NCBI RefSeq assembly: GCF_025602895.1
Contig: NW_026516203.1
Coordinates: forward strand, 434,001 to 498,000
Origin: Polychytrium aggregatum
Taxonomy: Eukaryota; Chytridiomycota; Chytridiomycetes; Polychytriales
Reading direction: 5' to 3'
Length of the DNA stretch: 64,000 bases
A program made the position numbers and the translations under genes. Numbering within the stretch: the first letter of the stretch is position 1; each line of letters opens with the position of its first letter. A model generated the notes under the pieces. The model made no database searches, was not told the origin of the DNA, and saw only the letters and a program-made list of their open reading frames with translations. Positions 12,446-25,100 of the stretch are shown here, one piece after another.

Positions 12446-14688
12446 ATGATGCATCTCGGCACGTACCTCGGCCGACGCCTCGGCAGCCCCCTGGCTCGGC
12501 TGGGCACCGTCGCGCTGCGCCCAATGTCGACGCTGCGTTCGCCCCGCTCGCCGTTCCAACGACCCCGCAAGCAGACCTCATCGCCCAGCACGAGCCTCGA
12601 AGAAAGCCATCCGGCAGTGCAGCCCGCCCGGATCGAGATCTTCCAAGACCGAAACGGATATCAGTACTTTCGGAGCCGTCGGTATCCATCGAGTCGAGAA
12701 GCTCGTCTGAGTGACACTGTCTATTTTCCGCGCCTGACACCCTCGCCACTTGTGGGATCTCAATTGCAGGCTCAACCCCGCTCTATCAGACCCGTCGGTT
12801 CTGGATCGTATCCGGTGCTCTGGGGACCTTCTGCACCATTTATTATCTGAGGTGGGCGACAGACAGCCAAAGTGACTGTGAACACACGGGACCGAACACC
12901 ATGTGGTTCCCGACGCCTGCCTTGGCTGGCAGATACGAATGCTCATCCCCTGATGTCACCTGTCTCGCCCCAAAGCCACCTTGAGACTGTTCCGATGAGC
13001 GGTGAGTCGTTTGCGCCGAGCCCGAGCCCGAGCAGAGTGTCGCTGCCCAAGCCGAGATGTCTTTCGCTAGCACTGGCTGAACCTTGCACTGGCTCTCTGT
13101 GACTGCCGCCTGGAAGGCCGGACGCGATTCATCGACATGACGCCGGAACAGGTACGGAGTGAGAATGCATCGCACCTGGCGGACCTACCTCTCTGTCTGG
13201 CTCGATTCTGACCACTACCACACCCACGACAATCCCGATGTACGAACAACAGGAGGAGCAAATGGGCCGCGAGGCTTATCACTCCGTCATTCAGCAGTAT
13301 CAGCATAAAATCCTGCCGTGGAACCATCCGCATTCGGTGATTGTTCGGAAAGTGGCTCAGCGCATTATCCAAGGTAAGGGCAACGGCAACGTCAATATCA
13401 CCGGCCACGACAGCACCACAAGAGACTGCCAGTAGAACTTACGAACCACATGCGTCTGGTCTTGGCGGATCTGTCGCTGCAGTCAGCGGCATGAACAATG
13501 TTGAATGGGAGGTCTATGTCGTCGAAGATCCGCAGGTAAGCCGAGCCGGCATCAATAAGCGCCTCGCGCGGCAGACTTGGCCACTCCCCAGAGATCCTAA
13601 CACCCGTCTACACGCACAGAGAAATGCGTTTGTCTTGCCTGGCGGCAAAATATTTGTCTTCACAGGCATTCTCCCAATCGTTCAGGGCGAGGACGGCTTG
13701 GCGGCAGTCCTTGGCCACGAGATGGCCCACCAGATTGCTCGTCACTCGGCCGAGAAGATGTCGTGGACCAAGGTGATTTTCTTGATCCGGGTCCTGATGT
13801 CGACCTTCCTGGACACCAGCTTTCTGTTTGGACAAATCCTGACGACCTTTGGAATTGCGGTAGGCTTCTGTTGCATCCGCACATCTGGATTCGTTTGACG
13901 GCCTCCTAAACTGACCGGACGGATTGCATCCACCTCCGACGCAACCACAGATGCCATTCTCGCGCAAGTGTGAGACCGAGGCTGACTACATTGGTAAGAA
14001 CCGCGCGCTAGTCATGGCCGCTCGCTGCAAGTTGACTGATGGGGGCCATTCCGCCTTGACACATCTAGGACTCAAGCTGATGGCACAAGCTTGCTACGAT
14101 CCCAGGGCCGCGGCGCAAATGTGGGAGGTAGGTACAGCAACAGAGGCTGCCGAATAAACATGCATAGTTGCTGAATCGGGCTGAGCTGACTTTTGTGACC
14201 CTGGGCACGCCAGCGAATGAAGCACTCCGACGACAGCGGACAGAGCCTGGAGTATTTAAGCACCCATCCCAACCACGGTAAGTCCTGCTTGACGCAGGCA
14301 AACAGTCACAATATCGCAGCAGCCTCGAGCCCGGTACTGAGCCGAGGCCCTTTGGGGTTTCCGACAACTAGATACGAGAATCAAGAAGATCATCGAGTGG
14401 CTCCCCGAAGCTATTCAAATACGCGAAGCAGCCGACTGCGAAACGGTAAGCAGCCATGGCTATGGCGGTGATGCCTCAAATCCTGTGCAAGAGCAGAAGC
14501 GGCTCGAGTGTCGGAACCTCGCTGACGAGTGGGACGACAGACATCTTCATTCTACAACATGTTCCGCAACAGACGCTTCTGAGCAAATGGCCCGCTCCCT
14601 GTCTCGGCGGCATTCGGCAGTTGATACCTCCACACAAAGTCCAATATACAGCGCTTTCAGCAGGCCATTGGAGCAATTTTCTTTCTGA
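12446..14688 (+). CDS. OMA1: OMA1-type mitochondrial inner-membrane metalloprotease (M48)
   Basis: OMA1 is a zinc protease of the inner mitochondrial membrane that cleaves stress substrates, OPA1 in animals. I prefer the ATG at 12446 because it opens a basic, acid-free presequence (MMHLGTYLGRRLGSPLARLG). An in-frame ATG at 12365 is also possible. Later exons give EQQEEQMGREAYHSVIQ, NNVEWEVYVVEDPQ and AFVLPGGKIFVFTGILPIV. The zinc site HEMAH (HExxH, near 13713) follows, then a hydrophobic segment (VIFLIRVLMSTFLDTSFLFG). The third zinc ligand region is KCETEADYIGLKLMAQACY, and SLEYLSTHPNHDTRI is the usual M48 C-terminal block. The last exon (from about 14495) reads QKRLECRNLADEW and runs to a stop at 14688; its tail is Ser/Thr-rich and less certain. 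Confidence 0.88.
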
Positions 14689-15502
14689 ACCAACAAGTGG
14701 CAATCCAATCGTGTCGCAATCGATTCGATGATGACCAAGCCGCTCATGTCCATGACACTTGTCCATGACGCTTGTCCATGAAATCGACCATAGCCCAGGA
14801 GTCAGGCAGTCCACCCGAATAGGAACGGGATTCACTGTGCATGTGGACTGCATGATGCTGAGCAATCAACTGGCTGGATGCTGTCGATCGGCGTTCGTAT
14901 TGCTGTGATGGATGAGCCATCATGGAACAGGCAGCAAGAAGACGGTCTCACCACCGGTCGTTCTCTTCGTGTGCGTGATGAGATATGGTTCAATTGCGAC
15001 GTGCTTGTATCCGCAAGAGAGAATGTGTCTCATTGCTTTCGACTCGCTGTAAACTGTAAGAAATCGCTCAAGCCTGGTCAAGGTCCTCGTCGTCACTACT
15101 GACCTGTGTGCTGCATTGACGGCGCAATCACGAATTGTACAGCAACCGATGGCATTGCAGCTCCTGGAAAAGCGGGTTGTCCCTGGGAGTGATGGACCGG
15201 AGTGATCTCTCGCCCAGAAGAACAGTTTGGGTCACCAGCGGAGGAAGAGTGCGAATTGCCCCGTTGCGTTTTACGCGCGCTGAATTTGGCTGCACCGCCC
15301 TGCCTCGCCCTTGGATGCGGATCTGCCTTGGCCATCCCGTCACAACTGGCAAGAGGGCGGCTGCTGTCCGAGCCTCCATCCGTCCGCAGACCACACATGG
15401 ATCAGCCCGCTCCAAAGACGAAGCAGCCGGGCTCTGAGGCGTAAGTCGATCGTCAGCCCGATCCAAGAGCCAAAGTCCTCGGCCAGACTCGGCCCAACAG
15501 AC
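14689..15502. other. Intergenic between OMA1 and the WD40 gene
   Basis: No gene recognised on either strand. A short direct repeat (ATGTCCATGACACTTGTCCATG and variants, about 12-13 bp unit, three copies) lies at about 14744-14781. The distal part probably holds the promoter of the downstream WD40 gene. Confidence 0.4.
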
Positions 15503-18500
15503 ATGGCGGCTGTTGACCCAAGGCTGCTCGCTGCGACGTGAGGCTCAATGCCAGCGATATCCCTCATCTGTGCCTACAGCTTCTTGAGAGAGCAACAAGA
15601 AAAGGTCAATAAGGAGGCCCGTGTTCTGAAGCAGAGGGTTGAGATTCTGGAAAAGGTACAGCTCAGACGCACAGCCAAGCAGCCCAATGTCGCCTCCATC
15701 GGCGCAAGGATGCATGAGATCGACCCTCGCTGTCGTCTGTGCACTCATCCCCAGCGGTACGGCGCTTGGTGCCTCTCTCCTGGAGCTCTAGGAAAATGCA
15801 GCCTTGAAAAAATCGCTCTACGACCTCTCTGCAAAATACAATCTGTATGCACTCAAGGCCCAGCCGTTTACCCTCGACTTTTTGGTGGCCGAGACCGGCA
15901 TCGGCGACTTGTTCGAATCAACGACCGCGGCGGCGAGCGGTGCAGACGAGGTTTATGGTGCGTATTTTTCCTGCATGCTGCTCGTAGCGCTCACCGCAAC
16001 GGTGCCCGCATCGACCAGAGCCCTCTGTGCGCCGTCGTTTGCCTAACCATCTTCCGAACCATGATCAGCCCCGACAACGATCCGCGATGTGTCCAAGGAC
16101 AGTCGGCAGTTTATGCTGAAGTATGAGCTCAAGGTAAAGAGAGAGCAATCAGTGCAGCTGGCGTGCTATCGTTCCGACCGCCAGAGGACCATGGCCGATG
16201 CACCCAGGATCCAAAGTTATAGGAGATGAAAGCTCTCGCCCCGATCTGTCCCCGCGAGGCAGCCTACTCCGATATCCAAAGATGAGCCTGCCACTCACCC
16301 TGCAACGAACACAACCAAAAGGGCCACAGCGGGGCCGTCTATGCTGTGCAGTTTTCTCCCTGTGGAAAGTTTCTCGCCTCGGGCTCCTTTGACAAAACTG
16401 TTCGAGTATGGGACGCAATGGCCACACAGAAAGAGGTAGGGCTCCGGTGAACATCCAGGGCCGATGTCCTCGACCGAACCATCGATGGCGCACTTCCGGA
16501 GAAACTCTGCTGAGCATACCAGGGGAGCTGGGGCGAGACTGCCGGCTGTCGATCTGACCGGCGAGCGGCCACACAGATGCACTGCTTCAAGAAGCACACC
16601 CTCAACATCTCGGACCTTTGCTGGTCAACCGATTCGACGGAGCTCCTGTCGGGGGGCTACGACCAAACGTGCAATATCTGGGATCTCGAGAATGGCAAGC
16701 TGGCAGACTCTTTCGAGACCGACGGCTTTGTTCAATGCGTCATGTTCAACCCACAAGGTATATCGACGCTGGCCCTACGGCTATTGCTCGCGCTGCAAGT
16801 GTTGCTGGTCTTTCGTCGACATGATGCACGGGCTGTTGCGGCTACGGGCCTAAGCCCTGTTTTCTCTTCGCAGACCAAAACATATTCTTCAATGGAACAA
16901 GTCGGAATATCCTGGGCATGGTGGATCGCCGCAAACCAGGCGAAGCGCTCAGCATCAAAAACTCGGCCATGATCAACTCAATGTCAGTATGAGCGGCAGT
17001 TTAGTCCCGGGCCTATCGGCGGCGGCCATGTTTGCTGCTTGTTCACCTCGGACACCGACTAGATCGTTAATGGGATCCGGATCAACCGTGCAGATATGTG
17101 TATCGAGATGGCTCGTACGTCATGGCGGCGGATCATGCTGGGGCCATAAAGACCTGGGATTATCGAATGGGTAAGCTTGAGAGCAGCTCTTTTGCTCAAT
17201 CTGGCTCTGGCTCTGGCACAGCATCCCTCTCCTATACGTTGACGTCGGTTGGTCAGTGTCCGCGCCGGCTGTCGCTTGCAGTGTTCTCACTAAGGAGGCT
17301 TACATTTGCTGGCCAGGCAAGTCGGTTCTGTCGATCGACAATCCAGGCAACAAGAAACCGATATCGCACATCACAGTTTGCCAACAACAAGGATGTGAGT
17401 GCATATACGGCGGGGCAATCACCATGGCACCAGAGTCATGCGGGAGCGGAGAGGCATTCGCCTTGATTTAGGAGCAGCCACGAGTCCTGCGGGCCACACC
17501 AAAGCACACCTCAGTGATGTACCATTTAACCAAACATTGCAGCGGACGATGAGCCTCGATACATGGCCGTCAATAGCTACGACAACGGTGAGATCTTGTC
17601 GCAGAGCATCAACGCGGGCCACCGCGGAGAGTACGGGCAGCCGCAAGCCCCTCCGACGGCAGTGGCTCAGTTTTAACCACACAAAGTGACGATGGAGAAG
17701 GCTTCACTGGAGGTTGCATCGCTATGACGCAGCAATACTAACGGTCCGCCCAATGCCGTGCCCGTCACTGAATCCAACCCTGAATCCAACTCAAATCTGG
17801 GTGTTGCCGGTAGTCATTCGTGTTTACGACCGGGGATTCACGCCCCCCACGAGTGCCCAGCGCTTGATCCACTCACTCAAGGGTCACAAGAACAAGAACT
17901 GGCCTATCAAGAGCTCGTTCTTTCACTATCGGGACGGCCAAGGTGGATACCAATACCAACACCAACATATGCTGATATAGGCTGCTTGGAGCGAGAATTG
18001 ACCGAGCCGCACGTATGTCTGGATCACTATAGGCCTTGGATCCGCCAAGCGAGCGAACTCGCACTCCGATCTGCTCTATCTCAAAGACTCGGAAACAGAA
18101 TCGAGCGATGGAAATAGGTACGTTGTCGTATTCTGATCGAGAAAGTGGTTCGCGTCCTCTAGTTCCGGGCGGTGTCTGTCCGGTAGCAGCAGCGTTTGCG
18201 AGCCGGAACCTGCTGACATCAGTGTGGCGTCACCCTCTCACCCCAGAACGAACAAGGACAAGTCGGCAGAGCCCAATATTCTTTTGGCAACCGGAAGCTC
18301 CGATCCATCTGTGTATATATACAGTGTTGGCGGCGCCGAGGTGTGTATGTGTGTGAGCTCTTCAATCAGATGCAGTTGCGATGCAGGTTCACAAGTAGAC
18401 TCATGGATTTGAATGTGAGGTCGCTGGGGCCGACAGCGCTGTGTTTGTGTGGGTGTGGCGTGGACCCAGCCAACAAAGGATCGTACGTTGCTTTGGTCTG

Positions 18501-18681
18501 GTCAGTTGCAGAGTTTCTCACCCGCCCTTTCCACTAGGGAACGAGCGAGCTGGTTCAAAAGCTCGAGGGACACACCGACCGGGTATATGCGGTCAACTTC
18601 CACCCGACAGAGGCTCTGCTAGCATCGTGCTCGGCAGATTCCACGATCAAGATGTGGTACTCGAGCCGGAAGAAGAACTGA
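15503..18681 (+). CDS. Coiled-coil / WD40-repeat protein, WDR13-like
   Basis: Exon 1 (ATG 15503) splices cleanly in frame into a coiled coil (FLREQQEKVNKEARVLKQRV). A helical region (ALKKSLYDLSAKYNLYALKA) and a TIRDVSKDSRQFMLKYELK segment follow. At least six WD40 blades come next: GHSGAVYAVQFSPCGKFLAS, HTLNISDLCWSTDSTELLSG, YVYRDGSYVMAADHAGAIKT, RYMAVNSYDN/VIRVYDRG, ILLATGSSDPSVYIYS and GHTDRVYAVNFHPTEALLAS. The stop is at 18679-18681 after KMWYSSRKKN. The blade order and the C-terminal blades resemble animal WDR13, a nuclear protein of uncertain function. That identity is tentative; the beta-propeller is not. About ten introns are present. It converges with the UNC93-like gene downstream. 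Confidence 0.8.
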
Positions 18682-19190
18682 CCCAACAGGAATGACAAGA
18701 CAGCAACTCGCACGAGCAGCACCCAGCTCGCATTTGACAGTGGCCGTGATGAGATGTAGAGATATTTGCTGCGCCAATATAGGCTGCTCGCTGCCCTTTC
18801 TGGTCCAAATGCTTTGGCAGGAGTCGCACTTGGCTCCACAAGGCTGGTGTCGAGGAGCCAAGCCGCGTCAAGCCGAGCCGAGCCGCACGATTTGGTGATC
18901 CTGCTTGGCTATCTCTTTCCCTGTGATCTGCAGTGCCATCACCAACAATATTCTCGATGATCTATCACGGTACTGCAGTACAATGGCATGCCGCCCGGAA
19001 CATGGCTCCACTGTGCACTGGCCTCTCGGAAGAACTGTGGAACAGCAATCATCTTGTCTCTATTGGGGTGCGCGAACGACAATGGATTGTCCCGGGGATT
19101 GTCTGTCAGCGCCGGAAGGCTGAGGTCGGGTACATCAAACACCCTGCGCAGTGTCACGGTCGATTACGGTCAGAAGAATACGTCATAGAA
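18682..19190. other. Intergenic between convergent genes
   Basis: Lies between the stop of the WD40 gene (+) and the stop of the UNC93-like gene (-), so it should contain both 3' ends. No coding or RNA feature recognised. Confidence 0.45.
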
Positions 19191-22100
19191 TCACATCTTG
19201 GAAGAATCGCGGGTGGCGATCGTATCATCGAGGGCAATCCCAAGGCTGTCCTCTTCGATCTTGACGACTTCTTCAAGCGGCGCAGAGGTTGCATGCTGAG
19301 ATCTGGGCGAGTACCATCGCTGGCCCATGCCAACGCCGATCACGGCAATTAAGAATATGCCCATCTGAAGGGGCACCCAGACCGCCATGTTCGGCACTCG
19401 GTCGGGGCCAAGCAAGTACTTTGAGGATATAAAGAATATACCCAGGCCTAGAGACTGGTGAAAGTTGAAACATGCAAACGCAGACGGTGTGTCGGCGGCC
19501 TCAGGGAACATCTCGTTGATCAGGATGAAGTTTTGAGTGCGGATGACCTGAGAGCCGAGAGGGGGCAGTCGTGCCAGAGAAAGCAGAGGGGAGAGTGCCA
19601 AGCCCCAAGTAAATGGACATGCAAAACATAGGCTGGGTCTTGAGTGTGCCTATGTGCGCAAAGCAACGGTCTCCCTGCCCCACACATAGGCGTGTGACCT
19701 ACCGCGTCGGTCACTCCGAGGATGATTCCGATAGGAAACAGCGCCGCCAGATTGTTGACAGGTCGGAGAAAGAGGACTAGAAGCAAAGCCAGAGCTTGAC
19801 TTGCCCAGACGGCCGATAAGAGGTGGAGAGACCGAAGCCTATATCCAACTTTGGTCAAGACCAGGGCAACCTGTATCGAGTTCAGGATGCGAGAAAGCAT
19901 GTCAGCGTGCGACGTACAGCATGAGGAGCCCCAGCTCGAAGGAAAGAAAAAACCTACGCAGGAGCTCGCCAGAGCCAAAGTTCCAGCTAGATAGAGCTTG
20001 ATCGAGAGATCAGTGTTTGGATCGTGAAAGCTTGCGATAAAGAGGGGGAAGGTGGCATTGTAGAAGGCTATAGCCGTGGCAATCGATGTTGCAGATGTCA
20101 TGGATGCCAGAATGGAGCAGGTGGAGTGTGAGAGGGCTGATTACATCGATCCGACAGCCATTCGCTAAACAGCACCGACACGCTCCCCTGCTGCTCTCAT
20201 GATGGACTCGGGTGTCGCTCACCTTGCTGAACCGACTGCATGTAGAACATTGGCGTCAATGCAACCATGCGCGGACTGGCAATCTTCCGGGCCGTCTTGG
20301 ACATGCGCGTCAGAGTGCTTTGCTTCTCGCCACCGACTTTCTTGATTCCCTCGGAGGGCTCCTCGGTGAAGCACAGGTAAATCAGCAGCAGAAATCCGAT
20401 TGAGGCGATTCCCGTCAGAAGCTTGAAGACCACACCCTGAACAGTCCAACAGAGTCGGCGTCGATCGGGTCAATAAAACGGCAGCGGCTTGGCGGAGGTT
20501 GCTGCTCCGGCTGTAGCAGGTGTTAGCACGATCATCAAAACTTGCTGCTCGGTCTGCGCGCATGGACCGCCCAGCTCGTTACCTTATCAACTCGAGCCGA
20601 GAGTAGAGCAGCACCTCCAATTGCGCCGACAAAGGCGGCAAACAAGTAAACGGAAAAGAAAATGCCGGAGTAGAATCCAGCAGACTCCTTTGTGGCGGCT
20701 GTCCGCGACAGATAGGTTCTAATGAAGCAACATAGTGTCATGAACACCCTCTGCCTTTGCCCACTCCCTTCCTTTACCCTTGCCCTTTCCTTTCTGTTTG
20801 CCTGTCTTAGTGCTTTCCCTTCCTTCTGTTTGTTTGTTTCCCGCGCTGTGCTGCCTTGTTGTCTTACCGCAAGCACGCGCGCTGCCTGTGTTCCGTTCCC
20901 GCTCCCTTGCTGTTGGTCATGGGTTACGCCCACGACGCCGCCTCGACGCCGCCTGACGCCTTGGCGCCGCCAAGCCGCCGCCACTGACGCCCGCTGACTC
21001 ACGGATCCCGAGTCACGGCCGCCACCTGCTTCGCTCGCTGCTTCGCCCTCCCCGCCGCTGCTTCGCTCCTGCCCCCTCGCTCTGCAGCGTCGATCCTTGG
21101 CGCTCGCATAAATAGCCCTCCGACCAGCCTCTGTCTTTTGCCTTCGTCTTGCCACTTTGTATTTTTAGTATCCTAAGCCTTGGATCTAGAATAAAACTTT
21201 GGCTTCACACTTGACACTCTGTGTCCCAGTCCAGTTCCCGCTCCTCTCCCTACGTTCGAGTCTTGCATTAGGACTCTTGCGCACTTCCCTGCTTGCCCCG
21301 TTGTCCAGTCTTGACACTTGGCAAGACCTTCAACAACCCCCCACTTGCCCTGCCTTTGCCCCGTCCCCTTCTCTATCTCTTTTACCAATGGCTTCCCCTT
21401 CTGGCCTTTCCGAGCCCGAGCTCCAGGCCATCCGTGCGGTCATTATCCAGTCCGCCGAGAACGCCCGTTCTCTCCAGGACTTTTCCAAGTTCCTCCACGA
21501 TCAGGATGATGCGCTCAACCGCATCACCGATCGTATGGACCAGGTCCTGGCTCGCCGTGAAGAGGATGTCCGCCAAGTGGTCGCCGCCAGTGTCCAGGAG
21601 GCCCTCCGCAGCTACCAGGCCCAGCTACCTCCTCCTGCTCCCGCTCCCGCCCCGATCCGTCGTGCAGGTCGCCCCTACTTCGGCGTTCCTGACGACGTCG
21701 ATGATCCTGCCCAAGACCCCGAGGACAACCCTGCTGGTCGCAACTCTGCCACCAGGCAGATAGGTCCCCCTGATCGCTTCTCTGGTAAGGACCCGAGCCG
21801 CTGCAATGCCTTCCTCTCGCATTGCAGACTGGCCTTCGTGTCCAACCCTCCCCTCTTCCAGACTGAAAGGGATAAGGTGTTCTACGCCTTATCCTATCTC
21901 GATGGTACTGCTGCAGACTACATGCAGCCGTACATCGATCAGTTGGAGAGAGACCCCGAGTGCTCTCCCCCTGCCATCCGTGACTTTGCCGGTTTCTCCG
22001 AGTGGCTCCGTGCTGCCTTTGGCCAGGTCCAGCCCACCATCGCCGCTGCTCGCGAGATGGTCAGGCTTTACCAAGTCACCTCCGCCGCCGCCTATGCCGC

Positions 22101-25100
22101 CGAGTACCGCCGCCAAGCCGTCCACCTCCTCACTTGGTCCCAAGACCCTCTCATGTTCCACTTCGAGAGTGGACTCAAGCCCTCGGTTCAAGACGAACTC
22201 TCCCGCCGCTCCTTCGACAACCTCGAAGATCTCATGCAAGCGGCGATCGCCATCGACAACCGCCAGGAGGACCAACGTTCCCGCCGTCCCAACCACCGCT
22301 CCGCTCCTGCTCCTGCTCCTGCTCGTCCGGCTCCTCTCCCTTTCCGTCCGGCTCCTCGCCCCTTCGCTCCTGCTCCTCCTCCTCGCCCCGCTCAAGCCTT
22401 CAACGTTCCGCAGCCCATGGACCTCAGCCAGGCCTCCGCTCGCAGGCTGACCGCCGAGGACAAGGCCGCCCTCCGTGCTGCCAACCGCTGCTTTTATTGC
22501 AAGCAGGAAGGGCACATTGCCCTTCGCTGCCCCAATAAGGCATCCTCCCGCTTGGCTGCCATCGATGCTTCTTTGGCTGTCGTTGATGTGAATAAACTTG
22601 ACGACCAGGAAAACTTCTCTGCCTAGAAAAGGTCGGAGGAGCTTTCCTAGGCGTCAATCATGTCATAAATCTTCCTCCTGTAAATGTCTCCACGGTAAAT
22701 CACTCTTCTGCCTTTTGCCATCTTGCCCCCGTCACCATTGCCACCGTTTCCACTGCTCTTGCTTCTTCGTCTTCGCCTCCCGAGCCTGACATCCAACGTC
22801 AGCCCTCCCTCGCTGTGACTCTGCTGTGCGGTCCAGAGTCCATACGGGCAACCGCCATGATCGATACCGGCGCGGTTACTTCGTTTATGGACACTGGATT
22901 CGCCGCAACCCACGCTCTCCCCACCTTTGCAACTTCTTTCGTCATCACTCTTGCCGATGGTTCTTCGATGGAGTCTAGTCTTGGAGTTTGTGTTTCTATG
23001 ATCACAGGCATCAGCCACTATGAACAAATCTCGTTCGCGCTGATTCCCTTGGCTTCATACCCGATCATCTTGGGTATGGATTGGATCAAGAAACACAAGC
23101 CCTACTTTGACTGGCACCATGACTCTATTTTCTTGCCTTGCACCTTCTATCCACAGTTTGGCCTCCCCGTTCTCTCCCGAGCCACAGTCCTCTAGGTCCA
23201 GCCCTGCCGAGCCGCCTGCCGAGTCCCCTGCTGAGGTCCCCGCCGAGCCTGCCGTGTCCCTGCCCGAGTCCAAGATCGTTCCTGCCAAGTCCCCAGCCGA
23301 GTCCCCAGCCGAGCCCGAGATCCTCCCTGCCTTGCCTCCTGCCGTGCCCAAGCCCAGTCCTGCCTTGCCTCCTGCCGTGCCCAAGCCCAGTCCTGCCTTG
23401 CCTCCTGCCGTCCCAAAGACCAAGACCAAGACCCAGTCCCTGCCCAGCGTCAGCCTGATCGGCAGCATCCCCTTCCAGCACGCCGTCCAGAAGGAAGGCC
23501 TGGAAGTGTTCCTCTTGGATGCTGCCCGAGTCCTGTCCCTCTGCTCCGTCGACGCTGGAGCCAAGCCCAAGGCCGAGCCCTCTGTCCCCTCCAAGTACTC
23601 GTCCTTTGCCAAGGTGTTTTCCAAGTCCGAGGCCGACAAGCTCCCCCAGCACCGCCCTTACGACCACACGATCCCGTTGGTCGAAGGTGCGTCCCCGTCG
23701 TTTGGGCCCGTCTACAACCTCTCCAAGCCGGAGATGGACGCCCTCCACACCTACATCCAAGAGAACTTGTCCAAGGGTTTCATCCGCCGTTCCGAGTCCC
23801 CTGCCGGTGCCCCAGTCCTGTTCGTCAAGAAGAAGGATGGCTCCCTCCGTCTCTGCGTCGACTACCGGGCCCTGAACAAGATCACCGTGCCGAACCGTTG
23901 TCCCTTGCCCCTGATTGCCGAGACGTTCGACAACCTCGGCAAGGCCAAGATCTTCACCAAGCTCGACATGCGAGGCGCATACAACCTCTTGCGCATCGCT
24001 GAAGGTGAAGAGTGGAAGACGGCCTTCCGCTGTCGCTACGGCCACTTCGAGTACAACGTCATGCCGTTCGGCTTGACCAACGCTCCTGCCTCGTTCCAAG
24101 CCTTCGTCAACGATGTCCTCCGAGAATACCTTGACCAGTTCGTGGTCGTCTACCTGGACGACATCCTCATCTACTCCTCCGATCCTGCCGAGCACGAGGC
24201 TCATGTCAAGAAAGTCCTGACCAAGCTCCAAGACGCCGGACTCTCACTCAAGCTTGAAAAGTGTGAGTTCGACCAGTCCTCCGTCGCCTTCCTCGGGTTC
24301 ATCATCTCGCCCGATGGAATCTCCATGGATCCCGACAAGGTCAAGGCCATCCAGGAGTGGGAGATCCCCCGATCTGCCCACGACATCCAAGTCTTCCTCG
24401 GCCTGGCGAACTTCTACCGTCGGTTCGTCAAGGACTACTCCAAGATCGCCACCCCGCTGACGGACCTCCTGAAGAAGGACATCAAGTTCTCCTGGTCTCC
24501 CTCGGCTCAAACGTCATTCCTGAAGCTTAAGGAATGCCTGAGCACCGGTCCTGTCCTCCGCCACTTCGACCCCGAGCGTCAGTGCGTCATCGAAGCCGAC
24601 GCATCTGACTATGCTCTTGGCGCTGTTCTCAGTCAGCGCGACGACGAAGGCCTCCTCCACCCCGTGGCCTTCTACTCCCGGAAGCTGCTCGATGCAGAAA
24701 TGAATTATCAAATCTATGATAAGGAACTTCTCGCCATCGTCGCAGCCTTCAAGCAATGGAGACACTACCTCGAGTTCTCCTCCCAAGCCACCGAGGTCGT
24801 CACCGACCACAAGAACCTCGAATACTTCCAGACCTCCCGCAACCTCAGCCGTCGCCAAGTCCGTTGGTCCGAGATCCTTGGCGATTACAACTTCGTCATC
24901 AGGTATCGACCCGGAACCCTCAACAATGCCGCCGACGCCCTCTCCCGCAAGGACAAGTTCCCTAAGGAGGGGGGTGACTCCCGTAGCTCCCCGAACACCC
25001 AGACCCTGCTGCCACCAAAACTCTTCGTTTCCGCCCTCCGAGCTGTTCCCGTTGCCCCCGAGTCCGAGGATATCGCCGTCCCTCATCAAGTCAAGCCTCA

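Noticed and set aside
19191-20718. Reading the UNC93-like C-terminal half as a separate truncated gene
   Set aside because: Its first exon joins in phase to the exon ending at 33807 and completes a conserved membrane segment, so it is the 3' half of one gene interrupted by transposons.
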